Origin: Rhodospirillales bacterium
Lineage (GTDB): Bacteria > Pseudomonadota > Alphaproteobacteria > Rhodospirillales > Magnetovibrionaceae
Reading direction: 5' to 3'
Length of the DNA: 64,000 nt
NCBI GenBank assembly: GCA_024653965.1
Contig: JANLGW010000149.1
Location: 1 to 64,000 of the forward strand
The notes below the pieces were generated by a model, which saw only the letters and a program-made list of their open reading frames with translations, was not told where the DNA came from and made no database searches. The translations under genes and the position numbers were made by a program. Shown here piece after piece: positions 35,019 to 43,858 of this stretch. Position 1 is the stretch's first letter, and every line of letters starts with the position of its first letter.

Positions 35019-35784
35019 TTCTCAAACGCCGGGCTTATTTAAACTGATCGGCGAAGACATCGCGTGTGTGTTCGATCGCGATCCCGCCGCGCGCAATCGT
35101 TTGGAAGTTCTGACCACGTACCCCGGCGTACACGCGGTTATCAATCACCGCATCGCGCATTTGCTGTGGCGGGCGAACTGGCACTATCCGGCGCGGCTGT
35201 TGGCGTTTTTCAGCCGTATGTTTTCAGGCATTGAAATTCATCCCGGCGCTACCGTTGGGCGGCGCTTTTTCATCGATCATGGGCACGGCGTGGTGATCGG
35301 CGAAACGGCGGAGATCGGTAACGACGTTACCCTGTATCACGGCGTCACGTTGGGCGGCACGTCTTGGAGCCGGGGCAAGCGCCATCCAACCCTAGGCGAT
35401 GGCGTCATCGTCGGTGGCGGGGCGATGATTTTAGGCCCCATCACCATCGGCGCACATGCCAAGGTAGGAGCCAATTCGGTGGTTATCGCCGACGTGCCCG
35501 AGCGGCGCACGGTGGTGGGCATCCCCGGTCGCGTCGTGCGCACCCAGGGAACTGCGCATTTGAATCCATCGGGCATTGATTTGAACCATCACCTGATTCC
35601 CGATCCGGTGGCCGATGCGGTCGCCTGTGTGTTTGACCGTCTGGCGGTTATCGAAAATCAACTCGGTATCGGCGAAGGCAGTTGCAAGGAGTGCGAAGGC
35701 ACGTCTGTTTGTGATGGCGCAGATGAGGACGCTCGTCGGCGGGGGCGCAATCCGGTAGTGGTCAAACAGGCGGTGGGGAGCTGA
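35011..35784 (+). CDS. Nif-linked serine O-acetyltransferase (CysE/NifP type)
   Basis: This enzyme acetylates serine in the cysteine pathway and would boost cysteine supply for NifS during heavy Fe-S cluster synthesis. After a helical N-terminal part comes a left-handed beta-helix of hexapeptide repeats (about residues 70-180), with [39 protein letters not shown] and [13 protein letters not shown]. The C-terminal tail has two Cys ([11 protein letters not shown]). I use the ATG at 35011; the TTG at 35005 is less likely. The location between nifV and nifW matches cysE1/nifP of other diazotrophs. Confidence 0.92.
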   Translation: MSDSQTPGLFKLIGEDIACVFDRDPAARNRLEVLTTYPGVHAVINHRIAHLLWRANWHYPARLLAFFSRMFSGIEIHPGATVGRRFFIDHGHGVVIGETAEIGNDVTLYHGVTLGGTSWSRGKRHPTLGDGVIVGGGAMILGPITIGAHAKVGANSVVIADVPERRTVVGIPGRVVRTQGTAHLNPSGIDLNHHLIPDPVADAVACVFDRLAVIENQLGIGEGSCKECEGTSVCDGADEDARRRGRNPVVVKQAVGS

Positions 35785-35787
35785 TCC

Positions 35788-36294
35788 ATGGACCTGTTGG
35801 ATTTCAAACCCGGCAGCATGTACTTCGATGAGCCGCTCGATCTGCGGGTCGAAGTTTTAATCCTTGAAGCAGCGATGGCCTATGGTGCGCCTAAGGCTGA
35901 AGTAAAGTTGCGCCAGGCCGAAACCCTTGCGCCAGAGCATCTAAGCGTGCTGGTGGCGCTGTATCGGTATTATTTTTACCGCCATCAACATGATGCCGCG
36001 CTGGCGGTAGCGTCCCGCGCGATGGAAGTGGTGGCGCGGCGGTTGAATTTTACCCCGTTATGGCAAGATGTTACCGCCGATGACATTGCACGCGCCACGG
36101 CGGAGCGGGGGGAACTGGTGCGCTTTTATCTGCATGCACTAAAAGGCACCGGGTATTTGTGCTTGCGCCTGGGTGATGTTGAGGCGGGGTTGCAGCGGCT
36201 CGATCACGTGGCTGCGTTGGATGCAAAAGACCGGATCGGGGCAAAGGCCCTGGCGGATGTAGCGCGTCAGGCTTTGCAAGCCAGCGCCGCTTAA
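35788..36294 (+). CDS. Helical repeat protein in the nifV-nifW operon, function unknown
   Basis: A 168-residue soluble, all-helical protein with TPR-like character (repeated Ala/Leu pairs, RQAETLAPEHLSVLVALYRYYFY and CLRLGDVEAGLQRLDHVAALD). It starts three bases after the cysE-type gene and ends 16 bases before nifW, in the same transcript. I do not know a function. Its context with nifW, nifZ and nifM suggests a helper in nitrogenase maturation or protection. Confidence 0.72.
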   Translation: MDLLDFKPGSMYFDEPLDLRVEVLILEAAMAYGAPKAEVKLRQAETLAPEHLSVLVALYRYYFYRHQHDAALAVASRAMEVVARRLNFTPLWQDVTADDIARATAERGELVRFYLHALKGTGYLCLRLGDVEAGLQRLDHVAALDAKDRIGAKALADVARQALQASAA

Positions 36295-36310
36295 ATCAGG
36301 AGATAACGCC

Positions 36311-36643
36311 ATGTTTAATTTTGACGACGCATTGGAAGACGAACTATCCGAACTGGAAGGGGCGGAGGATTTTTTAACTTACTTCGAGGTGCCCTTCGAT
36401 CAGGCGGTGGTACACGTTAATCGTTTGCATATCTTGCAGCGTTACCACGATTACATCGAAGCGGAAGATCATCCGCCTGCCGATGAAGCGGCGCGTAAAG
36501 CGCTTTACGCTGAATTGCTGAGCAAGGCTTACCAAGATTTTGTCGCTTCCGACGCGCGTACCGAAAAGGTTTTGCAGATTTACAAGGCTCAAGCTCAGGC
36601 CGCCAAACCGGCCTTCGTGCCCTTGGGACAACTGGTGAAATAA
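36311..36643 (+). CDS. nifW: Nitrogenase-stabilising/protective protein NifW
   Basis: NifW interacts with the MoFe protein and is linked to oxygen protection or maturation. The 110-residue sequence has the family hallmarks LEGAEDFLTYFEVPFDQAVVHVNRLHILQRYHDY in the first half (a run shown here only by its ends: LEGAEDFL at about 16 and HILQRYHDY at about 41) and a C-terminal AFVPLGQL. AGGAG precedes the ATG. It lies 10 bases before nifZ. Confidence 0.94.
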   Translation: MFNFDDALEDELSELEGAEDFLTYFEVPFDQAVVHVNRLHILQRYHDYIEAEDHPPADEAARKALYAELLSKAYQDFVASDARTEKVLQIYKAQAQAAKPAFVPLGQLVK

Positions 36644-36653
36644 GGAGCCGAAG

Positions 36654-37124
36654 GTGCGAGCTGAATTTGACATCGGCGATGAGGTGCGGGTGATCCGCAA
36701 CGTGCGTAACGACGGCACCTTTCCGGGAATGGAGCGGGGCCAGTTGATCATGCGCCGGGGTACGGCGGGTACCGTGGTTGATCGTGGCACGTTCCTGCAA
36801 GACCAGATCATTTACACGGTGCATTTTTTAGGCGATGACCGGGTGGTGGGCTGCCGTGAAGAAGAACTGATTCCCGCCGATGAGCATTGGGTGCCGTCAA
36901 AGTTCGAATTTCGTGAAAAGGTGATCGCGCTCAAATCGTTTGCGGTCGGTGGTGAAGTGGTGGCCGAAACGGGGGCGGAAGGCGAAGTGCTTAAAATTCT
37001 GCGCAATGCGCCGGGCGGGGTGGTCTATCACGTGCGTTTTCCCGGCCATACGTTGCAGGTCGCCGAAACCAGCCTTGACTGGGCAGACCCAGAAATCCGC
37101 GCATTGGAGGAAGCCGGGGCATGA
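36654..37124 (+). CDS. nifZ: NifZ protein with two NifZ domains
   Basis: NifZ helps form the second P-cluster of the MoFe protein. The sequence contains two related SH3-like NifZ repeats. The first is at about residues 5-70 (FDIGDEVRVIRNVRNDGTF and YTVHFLGDDRVVGCREEEL). The second is at about 80-145 (FREKVIALKSFAV and YHVRFPGHTLQVAETSLDW). It starts with GTG, supported by TAAGGAG upstream. Its stop overlaps the nifM start by four bases. Confidence 0.93.
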   Translation: MRAEFDIGDEVRVIRNVRNDGTFPGMERGQLIMRRGTAGTVVDRGTFLQDQIIYTVHFLGDDRVVGCREEELIPADEHWVPSKFEFREKVIALKSFAVGGEVVAETGAEGEVLKILRNAPGGVVYHVRFPGHTLQVAETSLDWADPEIRALEEAGA

Positions 37125-37978
37125 AGATGCCTGCCTTGAATTCGACGGATAAAGGGCTTTACGCGTATCATGTATTGCGCGTGGCGGTGGACCGTTTTGG
37201 CAAACAGCCCGCCGAGCTTGAGTCTGAGCAGTTGAAATTCGCACAGGCTCAAGCAGATAAGACCCTTGCACTGGAAGATATAGCGTTGAAGTCGCCGCAA
37301 GGCGCGCGCATCTCAATCCCCGATGCGGCGCTGGATGCTGCCGTGCGCCAGATTAAGGCGCGATACGAAGATGAAGAAACATTTCACGTCGCCATGCGCG
37401 AAAGCGGCATGACGGAAGGTGCGTTACGCCGTGCATTGTGGCGCGAACTTGCGTTCGATGCGGTGATGAGCTTGGTGGGTGATGATGTCGAACCGGTGAG
37501 CGAGGCTGAGGTCGAGGCGTTTTACGCCGAGCATCCCGAGCGCTTCGTGAAGCCTGAATTGCGCACCGCGCGTCATATTCTGATTACCCTCAACCCTGAA
37601 TATCCTGACAATACGCCGGAGGCTGCGCATGCACGCATCCATGCGTTGATGGCTGAGGCCCAGGTGCATCCGGAAAAGTTTGCTCAGTTGGCGCTGCAGC
37701 ATTCCGAATGCCCAAGCGCGTTGGATGGTGGGCAGTTGGGCCAAGTGCCGCCGGGTAAATTGTACGCCAGCTTGGATGCGGTGCTGTTTCAACTCGCTCC
37801 GGGTCAGGTAGGCGGCCCGGTGGAGACCGAGGCGGGCTTGCACATTATATACTGTGAAGCCGTTCAACCTGGCGGTAAAATCGCGTATGCGCAGGCATGC
37901 GATAAAATCCGCGCGTATCTCATGGCCGAGCGGCGCAAAACACGACAGAAAATCTGGTTTCAAGCGATGAAAATCTAA
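37121..37978 (+). CDS. nifM: NifM, PpiC-type peptidyl-prolyl isomerase for NifH
   Basis: NifM is needed in several diazotrophs to fold NifH. The N-terminal half (about residues 1-130) is a SurA-like helical region; the C-terminal half (about 145-245) is a parvulin domain with TARHILITLNPEYPDN, HSECPSALDGGQLG and LHIIYCEAVQPG. There is no signal peptide, so it is cytoplasmic, unlike SurA or PpiD. It is the last gene of the nifV operon and is followed by a strong terminator. Confidence 0.93.
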   Translation: MKMPALNSTDKGLYAYHVLRVAVDRFGKQPAELESEQLKFAQAQADKTLALEDIALKSPQGARISIPDAALDAAVRQIKARYEDEETFHVAMRESGMTEGALRRALWRELAFDAVMSLVGDDVEPVSEAEVEAFYAEHPERFVKPELRTARHILITLNPEYPDNTPEAAHARIHALMAEAQVHPEKFAQLALQHSECPSALDGGQLGQVPPGKLYASLDAVLFQLAPGQVGGPVETEAGLHIIYCEAVQPGGKIAYAQACDKIRAYLMAERRKTRQKIWFQAMKI

Positions 37979-38027
37979 GGTCGGGCGTGAACGCACAGAA
38001 ATATGAGTTAGACGGATCCTTGTCCGC

Positions 38028-38064
38028 CATAAAAAAAAGAGCCCCCACGCGGGGCCTTTTTTTT
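38028..38064 (+). terminator. Rho-independent terminator of the nif island
   Basis: GGGGC/GCCCC stem (GCCCC at 38041-38045 with GGGGC at 38051-38055) followed by an eight-base T-run. An A-run precedes the stem, so it could work in both directions. It closes the nifV-nifM transcript and marks the end of the nif island. Confidence 0.85.
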
Positions 38065-38178
38065 ATGGCGCGGGGGAGAGGTGAATGGACCCTTGTTCGG
38101 CAAAACGCGGAAGCGTTTTGCGACGGCGCAGGCGCAAAGCGCCGAGCCGCCCCTTGACGGAAGGGCCTTTGCCGTTGT

Positions 38179-38198
38179 ATTTAACCATATGGTTAAAT
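38179..38198. promoter_or_regulatory. Perfect 20-base palindrome over the arsR-type start: probable autoregulatory operator
   Basis: ATTTAACCATATGGTTAAAT is a perfect palindrome centred on the ATG of the ArsR-type regulator. ArsR-family dimers bind such dyads. Its overlap with the start codon suggests autorepression of a leaderless or very short-leader message. Binding itself is inference. Confidence 0.72.
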
Positions 38199-38539
38199 AT
38201 GAGGCCCAACTGGACGCGACTTTCACGGCTTTGGCCCACCCGGCCCGGCGGGCCATTCTGGCGCGGCTGGGCAAAGGCGAGGCTACGGTGGGTGAGCTGG
38301 CCCAGCCCTTGGACATGTCCATGCCGGCCGTCACCAAGCACCTGAAGGTGCTGGAGAGGGCCAAGCTGATCAGCCGGAGTAAAAACGCCCAGTGGCGGCC
38401 TTGTCGATTGGAGGCGGCTCCCTTGAAAACAGCGTCGGGCTGGATCGAGGAACAGCGCAAAGTCTGGGAAGCCCGTCTGGACCGCCTGGAAATTTATCTT
38501 CATAGTCTGGAAAATGAGGGAAACGATGGCAACGGATGA
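38189..38539 (+). CDS. ArsR/SmtB-type winged-helix transcriptional regulator
   Basis: A 116-residue regulator with the ArsR fold: LDATFTALAHPARRAILARL, then TVGELAQPLDMSMPAVTKHLKVLERAKLI as the recognition helix region, then a wing SRSKNAQWRPCRLE. The C-terminal EEQRKVWEARLDRLEIYL helix is typical of the subfamily paired with AHSA1/SRPBCC proteins. The usual metal-binding Cys pair of ArsR/SmtB is absent. I use the ATG at 38189 (MVKYEAQLD); the longer frame upstream starts in the operator region. It overlaps the SRPBCC gene by 14 bases. Confidence 0.88.
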   Translation: MVKYEAQLDATFTALAHPARRAILARLGKGEATVGELAQPLDMSMPAVTKHLKVLERAKLISRSKNAQWRPCRLEAAPLKTASGWIEEQRKVWEARLDRLEIYLHSLENEGNDGNG

Positions 38540-39422
38540 AAAAGACTGCGAACTGGTGCTGCAACGGGAACTCCCTTTCGCCCGCGAACTGGTCTGGAAA
38601 GCCATGACTGACCCCGCACACGTCAACAATTGGTGGGGTCCGGACGGCTTCACCTGTGAGGATGTAAGCCTGGATTTCCAGGTCGGCGGTATCTGGAAGT
38701 TCGATATGGTGGGGCCGGACGGCACCCGCTACCCCAACCACTCGGTGTTTAAGGAAATCACGCCCCCGTCCCGCATGGTTTTCGATCATGGCGACGGTCA
38801 ACGGGTCTGGTTCGAGGCCTTCGTCATCTTGGAAGAAACGGTCATCGGCACCCTCGTCACTCTGCGTCATATTTTCCCCAGCCAGGACTCCCGCGACGAG
38901 GTGGTTGAGAAGTACGGTGCTATTGAAGGCGGCAAGCAACATTTGGCGAAACTCGAGGCTTATGTCAGGGAGATATTGTCCTGCGAGAACCGCTCTGACT
39001 CCAGAAGCAAGATGCTCTCAGCCAGTCCTTCCGAGGTCTTTGCCGCGATAAGCGATTCTGCCCGGGTTGCCAGATGGTGGGGGCCAGCAGGCTTCACCAA
39101 CTCGATTCATCAGTTCGAATTCTGTCCCGGCGGAAAGTGGCTTCTAACAATGCACGGGCCGGATGGTAAGGACTATCCAAATGAGGGTCGCTTCACCCGA
39201 ATTGAAGTCGACAAGGTCTTTGAGGTCGAGCACCTCTCCGAACATCACTTCCTACTGACCATAGAACTCCAACCCAAGGCTGGCGGCACGGAAGTGAAGT
39301 GGCGTCAGACCTTTGACACTATCGAGCACTATCAGCACATAGCTGAGTTCGTGGCTGCCGCCAACGAGCAAAATCTTGAGCGTCTTGCCGCCGAAGTTCA
39401 GCGTGGGAAGAGTGCCGTCTAG
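38526..39422 (+). CDS. Tandem SRPBCC (AHSA1-like) domain protein
   Basis: Two SRPBCC (START/Bet v1-like) domains in one chain. The first is at about residues 8-145 (LPFARELVWKAMTDPAHVNNWWGPDGF, RMVFDHGDGQ). The second is at about 160-295 (ASPSEVFAAISDSARVARWWGPAGF, TMHGPDGKDYPNEG). The second lacks the usual first strand, as if two AHSA1 genes had been fused. Members bind hydrophobic ligands; no substrate is known here. ArsR-AHSA1 pairs are common self-regulated cassettes. A T-run at about 39488-39495 follows a weak dyad and may end the transcript. Confidence 0.85.
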   Translation: MATDEKDCELVLQRELPFARELVWKAMTDPAHVNNWWGPDGFTCEDVSLDFQVGGIWKFDMVGPDGTRYPNHSVFKEITPPSRMVFDHGDGQRVWFEAFVILEETVIGTLVTLRHIFPSQDSRDEVVEKYGAIEGGKQHLAKLEAYVREILSCENRSDSRSKMLSASPSEVFAAISDSARVARWWGPAGFTNSIHQFEFCPGGKWLLTMHGPDGKDYPNEGRFTRIEVDKVFEVEHLSEHHFLLTIELQPKAGGTEVKWRQTFDTIEHYQHIAEFVAAANEQNLERLAAEVQRGKSAV

Positions 39423-39493
39423 TCTCGGCAGCATTCTCACACACATCGTTATCTCCACCCTTATCGAGGGGGGCTTGTTGGTATCGGTTTTTT

Positions 39494-41137
39494 TTAATGC
39501 CGCATCTTGCGCATGAAGTTGATCAAGTTGTTGGTTGAACTGTCATGGCTGTCGGCGGGTTTGGTCCCCGTCAGTTCGGGGAGAATGCGCTGCGCCAATT
39601 GTTTGCCCAGTTCGACACCCCACTGGTCAAACGAATTGACGTTCCACATCACGCCCTGAACAAAAGTCATATGTTCGTAAAGCGCAATTAACGCGCCTAA
39701 CGTTTCAGGGTCCAGGCGGGTATACACCAAGCTGTTGGTGGGGCGATTGCCGGGGAAAACCTTGTGTGGCAATAACGCTTCCAGAGTTTCGGGCTTCATG
39801 CCCTGGGCCTGCAGCTCTTGGCGGACCTGGGCTTCGGTTTTGCCGACCATCAGCGCTTCGGTTTGGGCGATGAAGTTGGCGAGCAGGATGTCGTGGTGGC
39901 CTTCCACCAAGACATCGGGTTGGGCGGCGGCCAAAAAATCGGCGGGAATGAATTTAGTTCCTTGGTGCAGCAGTTGGAAAAAGGAATGCTGGCAATCGGT
40001 GCCCGCTTTGCCCCAGGTGACGGGCGAAGTGGCATAGTCGACCGCTTGTCCGTCGCGGTCCGTGCTCTTGCCGTTGCTTTCCATCGTGCCTTGCTGGGTG
40101 TAATCGGGAAACCAGCGCAGGTTTTGGGAGAAGGGGATCACGGCCCAGCTTTGAGCGCCAAAAAAATTGGTGTACCAGATGCGCAGCATGGCCAAGATCA
40201 CCGGCATGTTTTGTTCTAAGGGCGCGTCCTGGAAATGACGGTCCATAGCGTGCGCGCCGGAAAGCAGGCGAGAAAATCCATCTTTGCCGATTGCGACGGC
40301 GATGGAGACGCCCACCGCCGACCACAGCGAAAAGCGTCCGCCGACCCAGTCCCAGAACTCAAACAGATTTTCTTTGGGGATGCCGAACTTTTCGGCGGCG
40401 GCAACGTTGGTGGTAGCGGCGACGAAATGGCGCGCGACGTCTTTATCCCGTCCGCCTTGATCGATAAACCAAGCGCGTGCCGTTTGTGCGTTGAGCATGG
40501 TTTCTTGGGTGGTGAAGGTCTTCGAGCAAATGATGAACAGCGTCGTATCCCATGAAGTTTGGGACAGGACATGTGCGATGTGCGCGCCATCGACGTTGGA
40601 GACAAAGTGATAGCGCATTTCCTTGCTGGCGTATGCCGATAGCGCCTCGGTCACCATGTTCGGGCCTAGGTCGGAACCGCCGATGCCGATGTTGACGACG
40701 TCGGTGATACGTTTGCCGGTAGCGCCGGTCCAGGCCCCATTACGAACCGCGTCGGCAAAAGTTCCCATCCGCGCTAGCACGTCGTTGACGGCGGGCATGA
40801 CATCTGCACCATCGACGAATACCGGGGTGTTGGAACGATTGCGCAATGCTACGTGCAGAACGGCGCGGCCTTCGGTGTTGTTGATTTTTTCGCCCTTAAA
40901 CATGCGCTCGCGCCATCCTTCAAGATTGACGGCGCGCGCAAGTGTAAAGAGCAGTTCCAGAGTTTCACTGGTGATGCGATTTTTGGAATAATCGAGAAGA
41001 ATTCCGCAGGCCTGTAACGAAAGTGTCTTAAAACGATTGGCGTCGGCCATGAACCAGTCGCGCATATCTTGATTTTCGATCGTTTTGAAATGGCCGTTCA
41101 GGGCTTTCCATTGCGGCAAATCAGTGAGTTTGGACAC
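39494..41137 (-). CDS. pgi: Glucose-6-phosphate isomerase
   Basis: Pgi interconverts glucose-6-phosphate and fructose-6-phosphate, linking glycogen and glucose to central metabolism. Signature regions: VNIGIGGSDLGPNMV, the SKTFTTQETMLNA stretch, FWDWVGGRFSLWSAVG, and near the C-terminus VNSFDQWGVELGKQLA. The catalytic Glu and His lie in GTMESNGKS and the QLLHQGTK region. The 547-residue length is typical. It runs opposite to the glgBX operon and begins about 160 bases from the DUF2934 gene. Confidence 0.97.
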   Translation of the reverse strand: MSKLTDLPQWKALNGHFKTIENQDMRDWFMADANRFKTLSLQACGILLDYSKNRITSETLELLFTLARAVNLEGWRERMFKGEKINNTEGRAVLHVALRNRSNTPVFVDGADVMPAVNDVLARMGTFADAVRNGAWTGATGKRITDVVNIGIGGSDLGPNMVTEALSAYASKEMRYHFVSNVDGAHIAHVLSQTSWDTTLFIICSKTFTTQETMLNAQTARAWFIDQGGRDKDVARHFVAATTNVAAAEKFGIPKENLFEFWDWVGGRFSLWSAVGVSIAVAIGKDGFSRLLSGAHAMDRHFQDAPLEQNMPVILAMLRIWYTNFFGAQSWAVIPFSQNLRWFPDYTQQGTMESNGKSTDRDGQAVDYATSPVTWGKAGTDCQHSFFQLLHQGTKFIPADFLAAAQPDVLVEGHHDILLANFIAQTEALMVGKTEAQVRQELQAQGMKPETLEALLPHKVFPGNRPTNSLVYTRLDPETLGALIALYEHMTFVQGVMWNVNSFDQWGVELGKQLAQRILPELTGTKPADSHDSSTNNLINFMRKMRH

Positions 41138-41299
41138 GCTAAATTCTTCTCATTTTCACAGGACTTGTACGCCTCGATGGTGGCGACGCCAGGTTGATGA
41201 TGGTATTATAGTCCATTGCATGTTAGTTCATATCTTTGAATGAACACGAATGTTCGCTCAAGGGATAATTATTCTCAATTATTTTCGTGGAGATGGATC

Positions 41300-41611
41300 A
41301 TGGCTGCTGCAAAAGAACGCGAACGTATCTTGAACAAGGCCTATGAATTATGGGAAGCCGAAGGCCGCCCGACCGGTCGGGATATGGAACATTGGTTCCA
41401 GGCGGAGATTTTGATTTCCCAAGAACTTTCCAAAGCTAAGGCCAAAGCTCCGGCTAAGGCCCCAGCTAAGGCTTCAGCCAAAACGAAGAGCGATTCTCCA
41501 GCGAAACCCAAAGAAAAAGCCGCTGCAAAAGCTCCAGAAAAAGCTAAGGCAAAGCCTGCCGCCAAGGCCAAATCGTCGTCCGGCAAGGCCTCGGCAAAGT
41601 CTAAAGGCTGA
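41300..41611 (+). CDS. DUF2934 protein with a Lys/Ala/Pro-rich tail
   Basis: A 103-residue protein. The N-terminal 40 residues (KERERILNKAYELWEAEGRPTG and HWFQAEI) are the DUF2934 helical domain, often found near glycogen genes. The C-terminal 60 residues are a low-complexity tail of KA, KAPAK and AKPKAK units, like a histone H1 tail, likely to be disordered and to bind acidic polymers. I start at the ATG at 41300, with GGAG upstream. Probably the first gene of the glgB operon. Confidence 0.78.
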   Translation: MAAAKERERILNKAYELWEAEGRPTGRDMEHWFQAEILISQELSKAKAKAPAKAPAKASAKTKSDSPAKPKEKAAAKAPEKAKAKPAAKAKSSSGKASAKSKG

Positions 41612-41639
41612 TCCCCTCACCTCCGCGGATATTTAAATT

Positions 41640-43844
41640 ATGGCCTTAACAGTAAGCGATGATGCCGCCAAGGCCATCATAAACGCGGATCATTACGACC
41701 CATTTTCCTATCTTGGCATGCATGGTGGAGCCAAGGGCGGATTGTGGGTGCGGGCGTTTTTGCCCCATGCTCAACGTGCCGATGTCGTTGATGTCGCGAC
41801 GAACGAAATCGTTGCTCCCATGGAGCGTGCGCACGAGTCAGGTTTGTTCATCGCCCATTTGCCCTCGCACAAAAATCGGTTTGCCTATCGGCTGCGCGTA
41901 ACGTCCAGCGGCCAAACCAGGGACGTCATTGATCCTTATAGCTTTGGCCCGGCGCTGGGCGATGTGGATATTCACCTTTTGTCTGAAGGCACCCATTTTA
42001 GGACCTTTGACAAACTTGGCGCGCATGTGAGGACTATTGATGGCGTGAGCGGCGTTTTGTTTGCGGTTTGGGCGCCCAATGCACGGCGGGTTAGTGTCGT
42101 CGGGACGTTCAACGATTGGGATGGGCGTCGCCATCCCATGCGTCTTCATCCCAGTTGCGGCATTTGGGAAATCTTTATCCCCGAGCTTGGCGAAGGCGTT
42201 TTGTATAAATACGAGATTAAAGCTCAGAACGGCAACGTCTTACCCTTAAAGGCCGACCCTTACGCTTCTTTTATGGAGCAAGCACCCGGCACGGCCTCGA
42301 TTGTTTACGGCCTGGATGACTATTCATGGTCGGATGACGCATGGATGAGCCGTCGCACCGAAACGGCCAGATGTCAGGACCCCATCAGCATCTATGAGGT
42401 TCATCTCGGTTCATGGCGGCGTAATCCCGAAGAGGGGTTGCGCTCGTTGAGCTATCTGGAGCTTGCCGACGAACTGGTGCCTTATGTAAAGAATTTGGGT
42501 TTTACCCATATCGAATTATTGCCGGTCAGCGAGTTTCCGTTCGAAGGATCGTGGGGCTATCAGCCGATTGGTTTGTTTGCGCCCACCAGCCGGTTCGGCC
42601 CGCCTAACGATTTCCGCGTTTTTGTCGAACGTTGTCATGAAGCCGGTATCGGCGTCATCCTTGATTGGGTGGTTGGTCACTTTCCGGAAGATACACACGG
42701 TCTGGGGAAATTCGACGGCACTCATCTTTACGAACATGCTGACCCGCGATTGGGGCGTCATGCCGATTGGGGTACGTTGATCTATAACTTTGGGCGTGTC
42801 GAGGTCTCCAATTACCTGCTCGCCAATGCCCTGTTCTGGCTTGAGGCTTATCATATCGATGGATTGCGGGTCGATGCGGTGGCGTCAATGCTGTATCTCG
42901 ATTACAGCCGCAAACATGGCGAATGGATCCCCAACGTTTTCGGCGGCAATGAAAATCTTGAGGCGATTGGATTTCTCAAGCGCCTTAATGAATTGGTGTA
43001 TAGCCGACACCCGGGCGCGTTCACGGTGGCCGAAGAATCCACCGCCTGGCCGATGGTTTCCCGACCGACGTATGTGGGCGGTTTAGGCTTTGGTTATAAG
43101 TGGAACATGGGGTGGATGCACGACACCTTGCGGTATATGTCGCGTGACCCGATCTATCGTCAGCATCATCAAGATGATCTGACGTTCGGATTGCTTTATG
43201 CCTTTCAGGAAAATTTTGTGCTGCCTCTGTCTCACGATGAGGTCGTGCACGGCAAAGGTTCCCTGATCGGGCGCATGACAGGTGATAAATGGCAGCGCCT
43301 GGCCAATTTGCGGCTCTATTTTGCGTTTATGTTTACGCATCCAGGAAAAAAGCTGTTGTTTATGGGTGGCGAATTCGCCCAAGAAAACGAGTGGAATCAT
43401 AACGCCAGCCTAGATTGGCATTTGCTTGAAGATAAAGGGCACAGCGGTGTGCTGGCATTGGTGCGCGATCTCAACCGTCTCTATCGCGACGAACCTGCGT
43501 TGCATAGCCGTGATTTTGATCCGGAAGGATTTTCGTGGGTTGAGTGCCATGATCATCAACGTAGCGTCGTGGCGTTTAGGCGTAACGGTATGAACGACGC
43601 CGAACATATCTTTGTGGTCTGTAATTTCACGCCCGTGGTGCGGACCGATTATCGCCTCGGCGTGCTTGGCCCGGGACAGTATGCCGAAGTCTTGAATACA
43701 GATTCGACCTATTACGGCGGCAGCGATGTCGGTAATGCCGGAAAATTGGAAGCTCAAAACGTTCCCATGCATGGCCAGCGGTGGTCTTTGTCTGTAACGT
43801 TGCCGCCGTTGGCGACAATCGTGTTGCGATACATCGGGTCGTGA
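41640..43844 (+). CDS. glgB: 1,4-alpha-glucan branching enzyme GlgB
   Basis: GlgB introduces alpha-1,6 branches in glycogen. An N-terminal carbohydrate-binding domain (about 20-110) is followed by a second early-set domain (about 125-220, [18 protein letters not shown]) and a GH13 (alpha/beta)8 barrel. Catalytic regions are visible: [17 protein letters not shown] (nucleophile Asp), VAEESTAWP (Glu) and [13 protein letters not shown] (Asp). The 734-residue length is typical. The stop lies 14 bases before glgX. Confidence 0.97.
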   Translation: MALTVSDDAAKAIINADHYDPFSYLGMHGGAKGGLWVRAFLPHAQRADVVDVATNEIVAPMERAHESGLFIAHLPSHKNRFAYRLRVTSSGQTRDVIDPYSFGPALGDVDIHLLSEGTHFRTFDKLGAHVRTIDGVSGVLFAVWAPNARRVSVVGTFNDWDGRRHPMRLHPSCGIWEIFIPELGEGVLYKYEIKAQNGNVLPLKADPYASFMEQAPGTASIVYGLDDYSWSDDAWMSRRTETARCQDPISIYEVHLGSWRRNPEEGLRSLSYLELADELVPYVKNLGFTHIELLPVSEFPFEGSWGYQPIGLFAPTSRFGPPNDFRVFVERCHEAGIGVILDWVVGHFPEDTHGLGKFDGTHLYEHADPRLGRHADWGTLIYNFGRVEVSNYLLANALFWLEAYHIDGLRVDAVASMLYLDYSRKHGEWIPNVFGGNENLEAIGFLKRLNELVYSRHPGAFTVAEESTAWPMVSRPTYVGGLGFGYKWNMGWMHDTLRYMSRDPIYRQHHQDDLTFGLLYAFQENFVLPLSHDEVVHGKGSLIGRMTGDKWQRLANLRLYFAFMFTHPGKKLLFMGGEFAQENEWNHNASLDWHLLEDKGHSGVLALVRDLNRLYRDEPALHSRDFDPEGFSWVECHDHQRSVVAFRRNGMNDAEHIFVVCNFTPVVRTDYRLGVLGPGQYAEVLNTDSTYYGGSDVGNAGKLEAQNVPMHGQRWSLSVTLPPLATIVLRYIGS

Positions 43845-43858
43845 TGGAGGGGCGCTTG

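Noticed and set aside
37121-37978. nifM as SurA or PpiD periplasmic isomerase
   Set aside because: There is no signal peptide or membrane anchor, and the gene overlaps nifZ in the standard nifWZM order.
41400-41611. Lys/Ala-rich tail as possible frameshift or sequencing error
   Set aside because: The tail stays in frame to a proper stop and low-complexity KAPAK tails are known in this protein family.
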